Assembly: GCA_027382625.1 (NCBI GenBank)
Contig: JAJKFJ010022395.1
Span: forward strand, 1-64,000
DNA from: Tetmemena sp. SeJ-2015
Lineage: Eukaryota > Ciliophora > Spirotrichea > Sporadotrichida > Oxytrichidae
Direction of reading: 5' to 3'
Length of the DNA: 64,000 nucleotides
Part shown: one piece after another, positions 24,660 to 40,500 of the stretch
Layout of the letters: each line of letters opens with the position of its first letter
Numbering within the stretch: the first letter of the stretch is position 1
Translations under genes and position numbers: made by a program
The notes under the pieces: generated by a model
The model's input: only the letters and a program-made list of their open reading frames with translations
What the model was told of the DNA's origin: nothing
Database searches by the model: none

Positions 24660-25185
24660 AGAGTTAAAGTGATTTATTGTAAATCTTCACAGACAGCTAA
24701 CCATACAAAACTAATAATAAAAAAGATAAGAATAATAATAAAAGATAAGCAGACAATTCAACCATTGCTATGCACCCCCTGGCAGTTGATTCCTTTTTCT
24801 CAAAATAAGATGAAGAGCCATAAGAAACTCCTTGGAATAGCAATATTTCTTAGCAATTCAATACTCAATCATTAACTAAGTAGACTCTAACTCTCAGCAC
24901 TAAAAATCCACAATCACATCATTTTAATTTCATCAATAACAAAATCTGCTCTAAGTTAAAAGAGTAGCTTAGAAACCTCAAAGATAAGAGTAAAATATTT
25001 TTGTTAGAGAATTACTTGACGAAATAGCTAAATAACATGCATCTCAAGGGCAAAAAAAGTCAACTCCAAAATTCAAAGCTTGATTTGGATTCTGCTTTTG
25101 ACTAAAAAACAAAAGACTCTAACTCAATCAGCTTTATAAAAAATAACAACACACTTAAAACATAAACATCTACTATTCCATTTTG
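24660..25185 (-). CDS. fragment of unidentified gene, copy B
   Basis: Counterpart of 655-1181 with the same LRKRN motif in the minus frame, differing by scattered substitutions and small gaps. The 635-bp TIR element that follows the A copy is absent here, which places the insertion point precisely. Confidence 0.35.
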
Positions 25186-26334
25186 AAATATTTAGCAGTA
25201 CATTATAGTAACAATAGCAAATATATTAATTGTTCAATTACCTGAAATTGGTATTTTTAGATTAGAATCTGATCTAAAGATGTTATATTTAAACTTTTTT
25301 CTATGAATGTGATTAAAAAATGAAAAGACTACAAATATATTGGTTTCCTCCACAAACTTAGCATCTGGTTAATTAGTTTTTAATTTTAGAGAGTTTAGCT
25401 GATTCTATTAAAAATTTATAGCTATAGCATAATTTTATTGTAATATCCAATTAATTTATGTTATAATTTGAGTAAATACCTAGAATAATTTAAAAAAAGT
25501 ATTTATTTCCTTCGTGAATATTTTCCTTCTAACGAATAAATATTATAATTAAATATTCATGTATAATTATAGAAAATAAGAATATTATTTTTTAAGTTTT
25601 CCATTATTCTTTCATCTCTTTTCAAATAAATAACAAAATTCTATGTATAAAAATTAATATATAAATTTTTAATTTCTGATGAGTATGATATATTTATATT
25701 TGGGGAATACTTCTTCCATAGCTAAAGTTTCTAATTTTCTCATTAGCCTTTGCCACAGAATCCATAAGGATATCAAGAATAATTAAAATTAAATATGTAA
25801 TTATCTCCTGATGATATCCATTTAAGGTTGCAGCATCACCAGACTAAAATTTAGGCATTATTTTTTAATTAATATATTTCTTGCTTTTTTAATTTAAAAA
25901 CCTCAAAGTCGACTCCTACAAAAGTATAAAAATATAGATAGATATTAATATTTAATTCGATATCTCATTATATGACTAATATTTAAAATTAGAAAGATGT
26001 CTATCACTATCTTATTCTTCCTTAATAGATAATCTATAGCAATATTTTCCAATAATTTTAAGCAATTGTAGTTTATAAATTATTACCATCACACCGAAAA
26101 AAGGGGAAATCATTGGGAATATATTCACCATTAATTGATAAAATAATTGTATTATCAACTTGAATCAATCAAAATAAAATACTTAAAACATAAATTTAAT
26201 ATATTCTTATATGCTTTTTAAATTTGAAAATTAGCAATAAAATGGATCTACAGGCATTTAATAACAATAAGAGTTTTTTAATTTTAATAGCTAGATTATT
26301 AATTTTTGCGTTTCATTTCGAAAATTTATTATAA

Positions 26335-26582
26335 CATATCCAATAAAATGACCAGAGAAATAAATACCCAAAAATTCACTAGCATTAAATTCCTTCTATG
26401 CCTGATTAAATAAATTAAACTATATCTCTAAATATTAAATTATAAATTTTGAAATATAGAGGCCAGTAACTATAAAGACGCATTCTATTGGGGAGAAGAT
26501 ATGATTGCTATTATTTAATTATTGTATGAGAAATCTTCCTCGTAAAAATATAATGAGATAATCCATCAGTTCAATGTTGTGT
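26335..26582 (-). CDS. two coding blocks of unidentified minus-strand gene, copy B
   Basis: Counterparts of the blocks at 2816-3062. The minus frame gives HNIELMDYLI, FLRGRFL and then FLGIYFSGHFIGYV. Changes relative to copy A preserve these motifs. The large plus-strand gene starts about 390 bp to the right, divergent from this gene, so the region between may hold promoters for both. Confidence 0.4.
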
Positions 26583-26974
26583 CCTTTAGAGTTAAGTTGT
26601 AAGGTGATGGCGGCACATAAATAACTTTTAATCCCTTTTAAATTTTTATTAAATCACCCAATAAAAGGCATTTAATAATGTAGATTAAAATTAGTTTTTC
26701 TCTTGTAATCTTTAGAGATAATCTAATGCATAAAATAAATATTCAACTCGAAGTAAATCTCTTATTTTTTCTTATAGTTTTATACATTTGTAAAAGGTTT
26801 AATAATCTAGAGCTCGTAAGTAAACCAGATCTTGATCATCTAATATTATAGGATTGAGGTGTCATATCAAATTTTAAGATTTATCATAACTAAAAACAAG
26901 ACTAAAATTATGCTATTACGACTAATATGCATTGTAAATTTTGATTTTAATTAAATAAAATAAATATTTTGTAG

Positions 26975-28535
26975 TCACTATCTTTGAAGATGATAAAAGG
27001 AGATTGTTTGTCTCAGCCATTTCCAAAAGTATTTTTATCTACATCACCTTATGATTTCACTATATCTGTTTCAACTCGATTAAGTAATGGATACTTTGTG
27101 GTGGCAGGAATGACTAATAATAAGCTTTTCCACTCAAGTGTGCAGACGACAGAACTGTGGCCTTTCATTCTCAAATTGGAAGATCAGTATGCTGATGTTT
27201 CAATCTCAAAATAGATAAACACTCAAAAACCAATAATATAATAAAAAAGAAGTTTATAATTGATGTTTATATCCCCTCAATCACAAATAACTGAATGCTA
27301 GGTTTCATAGATTGCTGAATTGGCTAAGTTTTCCTTTTATTTCATATCGCTTTTAAGTATTTTGCCAACTTAAAACCAAAAGTCCCCTTGCACTGAACCG
27401 TTGAGCCAATCTGTCTCTATGGGAAGTAGTTTCCTTGCACCATGCTTCCTCAATGTTTTTTCTTTTACAATTTGTTGAAGTCTAAAAACTCTGACTGGTT
27501 CAAAATTTATCATGATGTTTTTCTGTTGAGATTCTAAACCCATAATGAAATTTAAAAATTTTTTTACTTATCACTATATTTTATAAATTAATTAATTTGT
27601 ATGTTAAGAAAAATTTAAAAAATTTTGAATTCTTCAAAAATATCTCCAAAAAGGGGACACCATCAAGAAGAGTATGCTTACAAATCTTTCCCCCACGAAT
27701 ACCTTTTAAAGAAGGAAAGAGAGGTCTTGGTTCGCGAAAACTGACAGTGTTGAAGAAGCGGGGGCAAAAACTTTAATTCGTTCTTCATCTTGCTGGCGTT
27801 CTTATCGATCATGATTCTTAGTAGTTATGGGGGTTTGATTGCTCTCTGTTGTGGAGTAATAAAAGATATTCAAATATTATCTAGAAATGCAGCCGAAGAT
27901 TAAATAGTATTTTCATATACTGATTCTTTAGCTGTCTATTATTGATTTTAAGGTTTTTAAACTTTTAATTTAATTTTTTGATTAAGAAATTAAGTTTTTC
28001 GTAAATTATAACTATTATAGTTAATATTCTAAGCTTATCTTGCTTTTTTATTTCACTTAACTATAATTAAGTCTTTATTTGGATTTATGAATAAAATAGT
28101 TTCATAGTTTAGAAATATCTTCAATAAAATTAAATATAAAAATTAGTCGAAATAGAAAATCACAACTATTTGATCAATATCTAGTTTAGAGGTTATAATG
28201 AATTATTTAATTTTAATTGAATATATAATATGGTTTATTACCCCCTTAATTTTTTTAACTTTAAAAAAAAATTTAATTACCCAGGTTAAAATTATACTTT
28301 TTAAATTTTCTGTTTAATTTTGTAAAATAAAACTATCAGTTTACAAAGCATTTAAAGGGTGTTAAATTTTGTTTATTTTTAGTCATTTAAGGATAAAAAA
28401 GTGAGCATGAAATGAAATATATATTTCTAAATTTAAACAAAAAATTATTTGTCATTATTCGAAATTTAAATAAATATATATTCTCTGATTAAAATAAAAA
28501 TTCTTTTCATCTTCTCTTGTAAAGGTTTAATAAGG

Positions 28536-28585
<50 letters not shown>

Positions 28586-31500
28586 ATATATAATTATATA
28601 AATAATAAATATATAATAAAATAAATATAATAATTATAAAAATTTAGAATTAACTTATGTTAAATAAAGATTTAAAATAATTTAAGCTGTAAAATAAGGA
28701 TGAATCCTATTTTATGCTTGCGAGAGGTTAATAAAAATAATTAACTATCATATAATTTATCTAAATATCAAAATGCTAGATAATTTCATCAATTTTATTT
28801 CTTTTCTTATTATGCTATTTAAGATACAATTTTTGTTCCATTTAATATATTATCATTTTTACTTTTGAATTAACACTAGACTAACACTTTTCATTTTTCA
28901 ACTTTTATTTTCTCATTTGTCTTACAAATCCTATTTAACATTTAAAGATTTATTTTTGTAGAGAAATAACATTTGTAAATTGAATACTAAAAGTATAAGG
29001 GCCATAATTTTACTCTGGCAGTGATTCCTTAATGTCGAGACAAATGATAGCAATAAGTTATTAAAATGGCGCTCTTGATTTCATCTCTCTATTCGATATT
29101 CCAAGCATCTCTCAATACAAATAATTATAAAAGGGGATTATTTTTTAAAAGGATTTAAAACATTTCAGAAATTAAATTCGGTCATAAAATTTTAGTTAAA
29201 TGTTTAATTCCCTTAATGAAAAAATAATAGCGAGATTTTTGTATAAAATAAAATATTCTTCAACTCCATTACATAATCTAAATGAATATTATAAAATATT
29301 TTTGAGAATTTGGTGAGACTTTGTATTTGCTGTGAATTGTGAAATAGTAGAGATGCATGCTTCTATTCACAATAGATATTCTAAATCTAATTATATTTCT
29401 TACAAAAGAAATATAATATAGTAAAAGGGAAAGAAAGAGATTTTAAAACGGACAGATTAAATTTTAACTAGCGTTTTTAAGGGGATAGAATTTTTAAGAT
29501 TTCTACTTTATTTATTAGGTAGAATTCTTACATATAATCCTTAATTAAATTACAATATATAATTGTCATATAATTAAGCACTTCAGAGTAAATTCTATCA
29601 ATTGCTTCAAAGCCAATCAATAAAAATATATGGATTATAAACAATGGAAATGCTATTTAGGAAATGGGTCTCACCAAATGGGATAGTACCATCAAGATTC
29701 ATACTCTTTTAAAATAACAATTAAAATAAACTTAAAAATAAATAGCGGAATATTTTTATAAATTTATATATTTAATACAAATATAATAAACAATACTAAG
29801 CTCAATACATAAGAAAATTAAAAAAATTTATTTTGCACCTTCATTAGTTTTGTTTTAAACTTATAGGAAATATTGAGCCGTATCTTAGTTCTTTTTGATT
29901 TCCAGTATTTTTTAAATTTATTCAATAATGCAGTTTAAAGATAATCTATTCCGCCTTGTTCAATTTCATTCTTCATAAAAGTTTCAGTATTATATCTCTA
30001 ATAGAAGTTTAAGATATTAAAATAATTCATAAAGCCATTTAATTTAGAATAAGATTTTATTACTATAAATATTAATATAAAATATATAATTTAGAGATTA
30101 AAATTACTTACATTCTTTTAATCAAAATCCCAACCCAAAGAAAGATTAGTTTTTTAAAGTATTTTTTTATTGAAATTATATCATTTCTTATTATTAGGAA
30201 AATATTTCACATTTATTCTTTTAAATTACTTTTCTTTTAAAATGAATTTTATTTTTAAAAAATTAAAAGAATATGAAATATTTATGTATTTTGTGTTTTT
30301 ATTAATTCTTTTATAAATTGATTCTCTTAGTTTTTTAGGAAATGCATAATTTTTCTATGCGCTGGTAGCTGGTGGTGCGTTCCCAAAGAAAACTTTGAAT
30401 CCCTAAGGAAAATTTTAATTTTAAACTGATTATTAAATATAAATGAGTAGTTTGAATTAATTTTAATTTATTTAGTTATTTAACAGAAATCTAAATATGA
30501 TCCTTATCTCCTATAAGAATCAGATTTGAATTAGAGATAGCATAGATAGTCAAATTATCTTACTCTAATATACTCTTTTTTTTTCTTCTTTTTTTCTAAC
30601 AAATAATTATCATCGACAATAATAAACTGGATTTTAGTTCGCACAATGCTTTTATAATCAAAGTATTAATTGTAAATCATTAATTATATTTCAGAAAGGA
30701 AATTACGATACCACATATTACCCAGGACTGATAACCTATAATTCAATTTTATCAAAAATAAATAAAATATTACGATATGCATTTATTACTTTAAATTATA
30801 CACTATCATTTTAAAAATAAATTTTCTATATAATCTATAATGTTCAGCCACCTCTCATTGATAAATTTATTTAATAAGACGAGATAATCTTAGCTATAAA
30901 TTTCAAAACTTAATAATATGTTAATACAAAATCTTCTTATAAAAATTACAATTTTCATTAAAAATAGTTTTTATAAACAGATGGATTACTAAAAATGAAA
31001 ATCAAAAACTCCTAAATTTAACATATAGCTATGAGCATTATCACATCTTATTTTTTATATTTATAAACTTAAATTAAGAAATCGAGTGTTATCATTCTCG
31101 CGTCATTATTTTGGTGCCTGATTTTAGAGTTAAAATTAAATTTCTTTCATTAGTTGTTTGCAAATCTCAACTAAGAACTCTCACCAAAATTACAAAAGAT
31201 ATAAAGTTAGATATTAAAATTAATATTATATACTATGGAGTGATAATATTTAAAACTAAAATAGTTGCCCGAAATTAAATTTTTAATGGCTTATTCAGCT
31301 ATCCAATAATTTCTCAGCTATGAAAATATTTTAAAATTAAACTTTGGAGTCGAACATTTTCTTCAATTTCTGGTGCTACTATTGATAACTATTACATCTC
31401 TAAAATATTGCTAACCTAGAACTACTATTTTTCAGACTTATATGCCTGTACTAGTGGCACAAATGCTCAAAGGGAGATAGTTTGGATTGGTTCGTTTGGG

Positions 31501-34500
31501 TCAACTTATGAATCTTATAAGGATAAAAGGATTTATCCTGCTTCCTCAATAAAATATACAATTAGCAAACATAAAATATTTACAATATATTTAGATGACA
31601 GAGGCTAGAAATTAATTGAGAAACAGTTTATTTAATTAGTAATTTTAATATCACCTTTCTTTAGGATTTCAACTCTGAATATTACTTAACTTCAAAATCG
31701 GAAAAGTAAAAATACATAACTGATAGTTAAATATTTTACAATAGGGGAGTGCATTGATCTTATTTATGATTACTAGTCTAAGTTGTTCATGCTAGCTTAA
31801 GATATTTAAGATCCATCAATTCTACGCTTAGTCATCTTTATTTGTCAATTAAATAGGAAAAAATAAATTTTGAATCAATATTTAATAAAATGAAGTTTTT
31901 GAGGCACTTCTTTGTTTCTCGCATTTATGATTTAGTTTTATTTAATTTAATGTTTATAATATTTTAAACATAACTTCATTTCTTTATTTGTATTTGTAAA
32001 GATAATAATCTATTTTTATTTTATCTAAAAGATTAAAACTCTAAAATAATGCCAATTTATTCGTTTTACAGGGCTACTAACCATATTTATCCGAAATATC
32101 TGTTTATCAAAAGTTATGATTAATAAAATATAGATATGAATTCTCTCATTTTATTAAAAAAAACTCCTTTTTGCATTCGAGCTTTAAAAGATTAGTATTT
32201 TTCCTTAACTTTGATAATAAAAAATCATAGGTTAAAGAAATAATAATTAATTTTAATATTACTTTCACCTTTAGCATCGATTACTTCACATAATAAAAAT
32301 TTGTGAGCTATCAGGTGATTTCATCAAAAATCTTATATTTAATTTCAGAGTTTAACACTCTCATAGGTCCTTCAGTTGTAGCTTCAAGACCAACAATTAT
32401 TACTACGCAGTTGAAAGCATATTGCAGCAAACATAATTTATTTTAAATTTCAAAAATATAGACATATAAATATTCCTATAAATTAATAAGCAAAAATTGT
32501 TTTAACTTCTCTCAAATAAAACAGAATAATATTAGCTAAAATAGAGATTATCAAATTTAAGAGAGAAGAAATTATACTATTTAAACACATATGACTCAAA
32601 AATAAATAAAATAGAGGAGAAAATCAAAGGGAAACAAGTATTTCAGTATAAAGCTATCTATATTTAAAAATACTTAATTTTTTCAGACTTAAAGTGCCAA
32701 AGGAAAAATCAAATTAATCTTGATCAACATGCAATACCTCCTTATTTGCTTAAAACTATAATGATAATCTTTATATTAAAATGGTAAAAAATTAACTTAT
32801 TTTTAAGTAAAATTTATTGCGTTATTTAAGTTTTGATATTATAAATTTTTTAGTAATATTTGTTCATAACTTCTTAGTTTTCTTTTACAGGATGGAGCTA
32901 AGATTATTAAGGTAGCTAGTATAAGTCGTTTATGATAAAAATATTTTTAATGATTTCAACCGCTGATCTTGAAACTGGATTTGAAGTTATTAGTTACACT
33001 AGCGTAACTTTCACCTTAACTTAAAGTGATGATACAGTTATTTATTTGCATTAAAATATTAGGGATGATTACTTATCTCGATCTTGCATGAATAAAAATA
33101 AAAATATTTATTATATTAATAAAATGTAAAAGTTCAATCACAAAGGAAAAATTAATTTCTCCAATAGATTAATTATCTAATTTAATTAAACCATCGAAAC
33201 ATTTCAAAGCTTTAATTAATGGAATTATATCTATTTTCTTTTCAACCCAAGAAACTAGATAAGTATTGTATATTTAGCAATACAGTGATAAAAATATTGA
33301 GCTATTTTGAAGCCATTTAATTAAATACAGAAATTAAGGTTAATCAAATATATTTATAATATAAATTTTAAAATTTATACTTTTATTTAAAAGACATCCC
33401 ACAATTTAGATAAGTTGACACTCCTATAGATAGCATATTTGTCTATCCTAAAGTATATATTTTTTAATTCAATTAAATGTCTCAGTTGTAATTTTAGTCA
33501 TTCATCTTTTTAATGATGACCATATTTTTTTAAAAATAATTCTTTAAAATGGGAATAATATAACTCAATCGCAGATGACAAAATATATAATTTCTATATT
33601 CTTTCATCATTAGATATTTTAATTTTTCACAATATCTTTTGAATAAAGATGCTGTGAAACAAAATAAAATACTTATATTTAAAGTTTAACTAAAAAGTCA
33701 AAAGATTGAAGAAATTGGAATATAAATTCTAGCCAGATTTAAATTAATTATATAGCTTAAATGATTAACTCTTATAAATATTTTTTATTAAAAAGTTAAT
33801 GAGTTCAATTTTATCTAAAATAAATTTTTTTCATAATGCTAAATCAGATATATATAATATGCTTAAGGCATTATTTAAAAGACTCTTTTTTTTTAAAAAT
33901 AAATACTTAAACTATCCTTGTGTTGCTCCTGCTAATGTTAACTAGTCTATATCTGGAAATTACTGTCCACATATTGGTCTTTTTTCTCCTACTTTTACTA
34001 CATTCGATTTAGGCGGGGATCCCAAAATGCACGACAATACTTGGGGCTATATTTAATTTTGATCATTTTAGTACTCAATCATTTTAAAATATATTATTAT
34101 TTTAAGGGGCGGCTACTATAATATAAACTAACATTTTAATAAAATTATTTTGAACTTGAAATATAATTATAAGTAAGTGATCTTCTATCTTCAAACGAGG
34201 AGATCATTGTTTATCTTTAAGATTCGTAAGATCTTGTGTTTGGACCTTTGACTTCTAAATGTGGAACTCCTTCTATATTATCAATGAGCTACACCTCAAC
34301 TATAATCATAATTGAAAAAATTAAAATTTGTAAATTTGATTTCTATTATATATAGACGGCACCTATAGATGGACTTCCCTCCTTTATCACTATTTCATAA
34401 TTTAATATTTTTATATATGCTAATTTAAAGCATTATTCCCGCCATTTTGAGAATTCAATTCTATTTGTTAAAGTTATTTTAATTGATTAAATTAAATAAT

Positions 34501-37500
34501 ATCTTCCTTTTAAATTGATCAGAAATTATCTATAAAAATGTTAATTTTGAGAATATGGATGTAGATTAGACTAAGTTAACAATATCGCCTACTCTTAATA
34601 AATATTTTCTCTTAATTTTCTATCCTTCCATAATCATTACATATATTTTCAATTTTTGTATTTTGGTCATTTTCAAAATAAACTTGTTTTAATAAATTTG
34701 ATAAAATGATAGTTTGCATTTAAATTTTCTTGCGAGTGAAATCGATACATACTATCTTAAGTAAGTTAGAGACATATATGGTTTTCAAGATTATTTAATT
34801 TAAATAATTTTTATACCTTTAAAATATAATTTGACAAGAAATACCGTTTCAAATTCTTATTTTATTTTTTATCAAGACATAAGATACATAACAGTTAAAC
34901 TATTGTAAAATAAAAATGAGTTACAAATATTATTTCAGTATTTATCATCTATGATCCCAACTCAGTTGATGATATATTATCATAAATTATTATTGTTATA
35001 TAATTTATTATAAATAATAATTGATTTTTCGAAACAACAAATCAGGCTTGGTGTTATCTGAAAATTTATTACTACTTTCTATAAAAGTTTAGGGATATTA
35101 AATAGAGGGTATGGGATATATTGTCCTCGAACATTGAGGAGCAGTATTCTGAAAAAGGAATATATATCTTAATTTCTTTAGATATGTGAAATTTACGAGG
35201 ATTAGTCCCACCTAAACTAGTACTAGCAAATTTTGATAAAAATTAGGTAAATCTGCGATGCAAAACATAGTGATACAGGCGAATCCCTCTAACAAGAGTT
35301 TGTTTGGCCTTAAAATTTTTTCTCTTAACCAACACGAGATTCCTCACCCCCTTATTTTGTGAATTCAACTAAAGTAATTAAGATCTCATTCTATTTTTTC
35401 TCTCCATAAAACTCTTTCATCTTGTTTTTTATTTTTTATAAATGGATTTCTCAAACTTAAACGTTTAGAGTTAAAGAGACTATAAATGTAATTAGAAAGC
35501 TAGGTTAAGCCTTATTTATTATACATCAATAAGTCTCTTAATCATCTTCAAATTTAGCAAAATGTTTTTATTCTATAAAGGACTCTTTTTAATTATAATA
35601 ATCTGATTCTATTGCTTATCAGATAGAATTATTTTAGTTGCTTCTACTTCAACCATTACTTCAACAACTACTACTTAAACTACTACTATCTCTACGACTA
35701 CTACAATTCCAACCACACAATCTACTGCTAGTCCTATTCTAACAACTCCAGCTCCCTCTACTACTAGAGCATCAAATACTTATTCACCCTCTACAACTAT
35801 TACAGTACAACCGACAACTACAGCGCCATTGTCAATTCCTGCTAATTTGAGGATTTAGTTCAATCGAAGACTTGATAATTTCACTATGGTATTTGGCTTA
35901 TTTGGCAGCTACTATTATAAATGCATTTATAAAAACATAATTTAGATTGTAATTTTAAAATTAAAATACCTTCCATCAATAGTGAGTCCTTATAATAGAC
36001 CATTCTAAGTTTAAGTCACTTTTATTTTAATAAAAATAATAAACTTATAAAATTATTAAATATAATTTACTTAATTTTGTTAGATGATTCATTTAAAGAT
36101 AACCATAATATATTCTAATTCTGAGAGAATAATTTTATTTGAGCATTGAAGTCTCAAATAGAAAATCAAATCGAAAATTAATATAGACGAAGTCTTGCAA
36201 CTCTATTTATTATTTTTGCCAATTAGATATTTTAATTAAATTTTCAACCATTTTAAAATAATTATAATAATATTATTTAATGACTTTAGCAAAAGTATCA
36301 GACTCCCAATTTAAAATTATTAATGAATAATTTACTGTTTAAAATTAATATATTTTATTCATGCATACTTCTTTTAAATTTTATTTATGTTTTAAATTTA
36401 TAACGTACCTGCCTGGCTTGTATAACTTTGTATTCTATCCAACTATTGTTGACTAAATAGGTCCACATGTAGTGGGAGTTTCACTTGTGGATATTTATGA
36501 TCCTGGCAGAAGGACAGACTATACCTTCTTTCTCTTTGTGCTTCCTCCTGATGGTACTACCTATAACTAAACTGCCATCTCCAATACTAATCTTAATTAA
36601 TTTCATTTTAAAAACAATTTTTATAATAATAAATTGCATTATAAATTATAATCCTGATTGGAATTATACAAAGAATGAAGGCAAGTAAGTCAGCTATTTT
36701 TTTGATTTGCTTAATAATGCTCTTGATGTCATAAGTCAAACTCAATAAATACATCTCCTTTAATATAAATATCTATTAAGGATTTTTTTGTTACTTGTGC
36801 TTAAGTTTATTTAATAAGGTAGAAATGGTATGTTTTGATTCGTAATTTTTCTCTCTCAAAATGCTTGGAGCTTAGAAATATATATTTCTTTAAATTTAAA
36901 TTTTAAGAATATTCTTATGCAAATTTTTTGAAATAAAAATATTCTTTTTTATCACAAATAAAATAATGGTTCCTAGTTCATATATAGCTTTTTATCTTGC
37001 TATAAATTAATATTTTTTTAATAATTTTATCATACTCTTTTATATACAAATCCATTGAAATGCAAAACAAACAAAACAAGATATTCTAATTTCGGCTATA
37101 GATATCCTCAGAAGCTTATTTATGAAAACATATAAAAAATAATTATTAAAAGAATATATATTAAAATTATTTGTATTGAGTGCATCTCAAGGGAAGACTT
37201 ACTTGGGCACATTGAATGATACAGTGATTCAATAGATTTACCAGGTAATTGACTTGAAGATAACAGATGAAACCCTAGAAGAATTCCAAGACATCCTCAT
37301 CAACAACTTCGCTCTTGCCCTCACAAGCAGATTTATGAAACTCATTATTCGAGATGCATTCGATCCCAAGTTAGAACCTTGGATTTCGAGAATAGACCTT
37401 TACGGCAGAGTCACTGTTGAATTTGGAAAGGATATTTTATTTTATTTATCGCAGTTTAAAATTCTAAAATGCTCATTTTATTTTAAGTTCCTGCTTCATA

Positions 37501-40500
37501 TAGTGCGCTCAATAATGTTGCTCTTACATTTGCAATCAAGAAAATTTAATCTAACGGTAGATCACTAGCTTTAATCTGTTTAATTTAAAAATAATATAAA
37601 TAAATATACCAAATAGATAAACTAAAGTCATTAGTTTAAACTTTTTGCATTTTCCCATATATAAAATCATTAATTATTAAAGCTGCGTCTGATTCTGAGG
37701 ACTCTATAAAATTTTTTAAAGATATTAAGTTTTTATTTATGATTGAATCTAACTACATTTACCAGAATTTCAAAATAGTTAATTTCCAGAAAAGAAGAAT
37801 GCTAGTCAAGCTTACTTTTTCTAATTCAGGACAAATAAACACTCAAAATGTAAGTTACCAACACTATGAAATATAACTCTCATCTCTATTTAAAACTAAT
37901 TTTTTTTATAGACAAGTGACTATCTAGAGATGAGAATAATCTTACCATAAATATTTACTAAATTTATAAAAGGATTTTCATAGTTAAAAATTATTTAAGG
38001 TAATAAATAAGGTATAAATAAAAGTTTACTTTAGAAATTGATGAGTAATTAGAAGATTTATCACATTTAAATATCTTTTTCTCTTTTTAATTTAATATTT
38101 ATTAAGATAAATATAGGAAATTAAAAATATCTTTAAGAAAATTTAAAAGTAATTTTAATAATCGATAACATAATCTATTTTTAAATTATGCTTTATTCTC
38201 ATCAGATTTATCTTTTCATTAACTTTATATAAATAAAAATAGCGTTAAAAACTAATATATCCAGATTACTATAAGAATAAATATAATAGCCATTTATATT
38301 TACAAAACATAATTATTTGCTGAATGATGAATGGATATTTTATGGCTAGCGACACAAATCTTCCTGTTAAGTATTTGTACACCACTAAAAAGCTTATTCC
38401 TAAATAAGTTGCTAACTGTAAATTATATCCTTCTCAATTTTTTAAAGCTACAATAACTGATGATGTCCAATCAACTACAGACTATCTTAGAAATATCCTT
38501 ATTATTATCAAATTGCAATTAAATCTTTGAAATTCTTCATAAAATAAATCAAAACTTACCAATAAAAATCTTAAGTTAAAGAATAAAGATATTAGTCTTT
38601 TAAAAATATAATTTAATGAAGGCTGCAGCTAAATAAAATGTCATAATTATAAATATATCCAATATAATTATAAATCATTTTAAAAACAGGGATATCAACA
38701 ATCTAAAATTAATATTTTACACTAGTCTAAACACCCTAATGTAATTTAGAAGCATGAAATAAACTTATTAGGGCAACATCACTCCAATTCTTGTGGGGAC
38801 TTCTTAATGCTCTGTAGTTTGTGATTCATATGCCTTTGCTAGATATAAACTTCCCCACAAATGCTCAGGAAATATTTTAGAAGTTAATTGACGTGGTCAC
38901 TTTCGATTTTTTCCCTTCTCAATAAATTCTTAACACTCTATTCGACTTTGAGGATGAGTAACCATTCAATGACCGATTCAACAATCTTGATATCTTTCAA
39001 ATTACTCCACCTCTAATTATTTCTTAACTCATGCACGTTATTAATCTTAGTCGGTGCTTTAAAATCTTGGCTCAAATGATTTTTACTTGGTTGTATTTAT
39101 TGTGCTTACTCCTATCGCTCTTAAATTTTAAATACTCTTGCAATTAAAGCAATCAAATCTAAATCGACCATGTAAACTTTATTTATAGTAATATTTGTTT
39201 AGACTGCAGTATGTTTACTAAAAGCTAGCCGCCTTTCTTTTCTTTAAAAAAATATGATTAACGGTGTGTTACGATTAAAAAAATAATAATTCCTTATTGA
39301 AGGTTACTTGGAAATGCTGCTTACTACACTTGTTAACTTCTACAGTGTAATTCTTTTTATTTTTATTTGGATCGGTTGAACGAAGCAATCAATTCCTTTT
39401 TTCAGTGTGATGAAATAAGATAAATTATATTTATATTTCATCAAATGTAAAAAATAAGTCTCTTATCGTATTTTATAATATCATAAGTCAATTAAATTCA
39501 ACTTGTAATATATCGCTTTTATAACTCTTAATGCTTTAAAAATTTCACCACAATAATTCATAAAATTTACCTATAAAAGTTAAGTAAAAATATAAAATAA
39601 CAGTTTTAATGTAATTTTAGGCTATGTAAAAATCGAGTTTTAAGTATGTTTTAATTTTAAAGGAAGATGGTTGACTTAAGGTTGCCCCCTTTTATATGTC
39701 TATAGTTGAAATTTGGGAATTACACCGATACAGTATCTTCTCTGCTTGCAGTATTTTTTGTTGCTCTCTGTTCCCTGTCTCCAATAGTGGCGCTTTTCCT
39801 TATTCTTATAATCATCGATAATCTAAAGTTAGTGAAACTATTTAAAGTTTCCATATTTTGATTTTATTGCTATAAATAATTTGGTATACATTTTAGTCTA
39901 TCAGTATAAAAATCTGTAAATCTATATATGAATAATAGATTTTGACGAATTAATCTGAATCTAGACTTTAATTTGTTTAATATTAGAGGCTACTCTAACA
40001 AATTGGAGCGCAAAAGTATAAAAGGAATAATAGGCACTCTGTATGAAGGGATAGACACTACAAAGTATTCAGCATAAATTTACATTGGAATATTCTTTAT
40101 CCGCAGATAATCGCTTGCTGCTGTTGCTGTATTTTTTGCCGATTATCCAAGAGTCTATCACTTGTTGTACCTCATTACTCAACAAGTCATCTATCTTTTC
40201 TACATCATTTATTGTAAATTAAATACTCTTATATTAAAAAATGTAGGTATTGTTAAAAAATAAACTGACCCTCATAATCTCTTTGAGAATAAATGTAAAT
40301 AAGTCAATATTTTCCACTATTAAGATCTACTGAAACTTATATTTGCTTCCTTTCTAAATAATTGCTGGATATTAAGCTTAAAATGCAAATAGCATTGTAA
40401 TGAATAAAATATAATTTTAATTGTCAATAAGTATATTAAGTGATTTAAATTTCAGTTAAGCCATTTGAAAGTAGTCTTATGAATGGAATGGAGATCTTTA

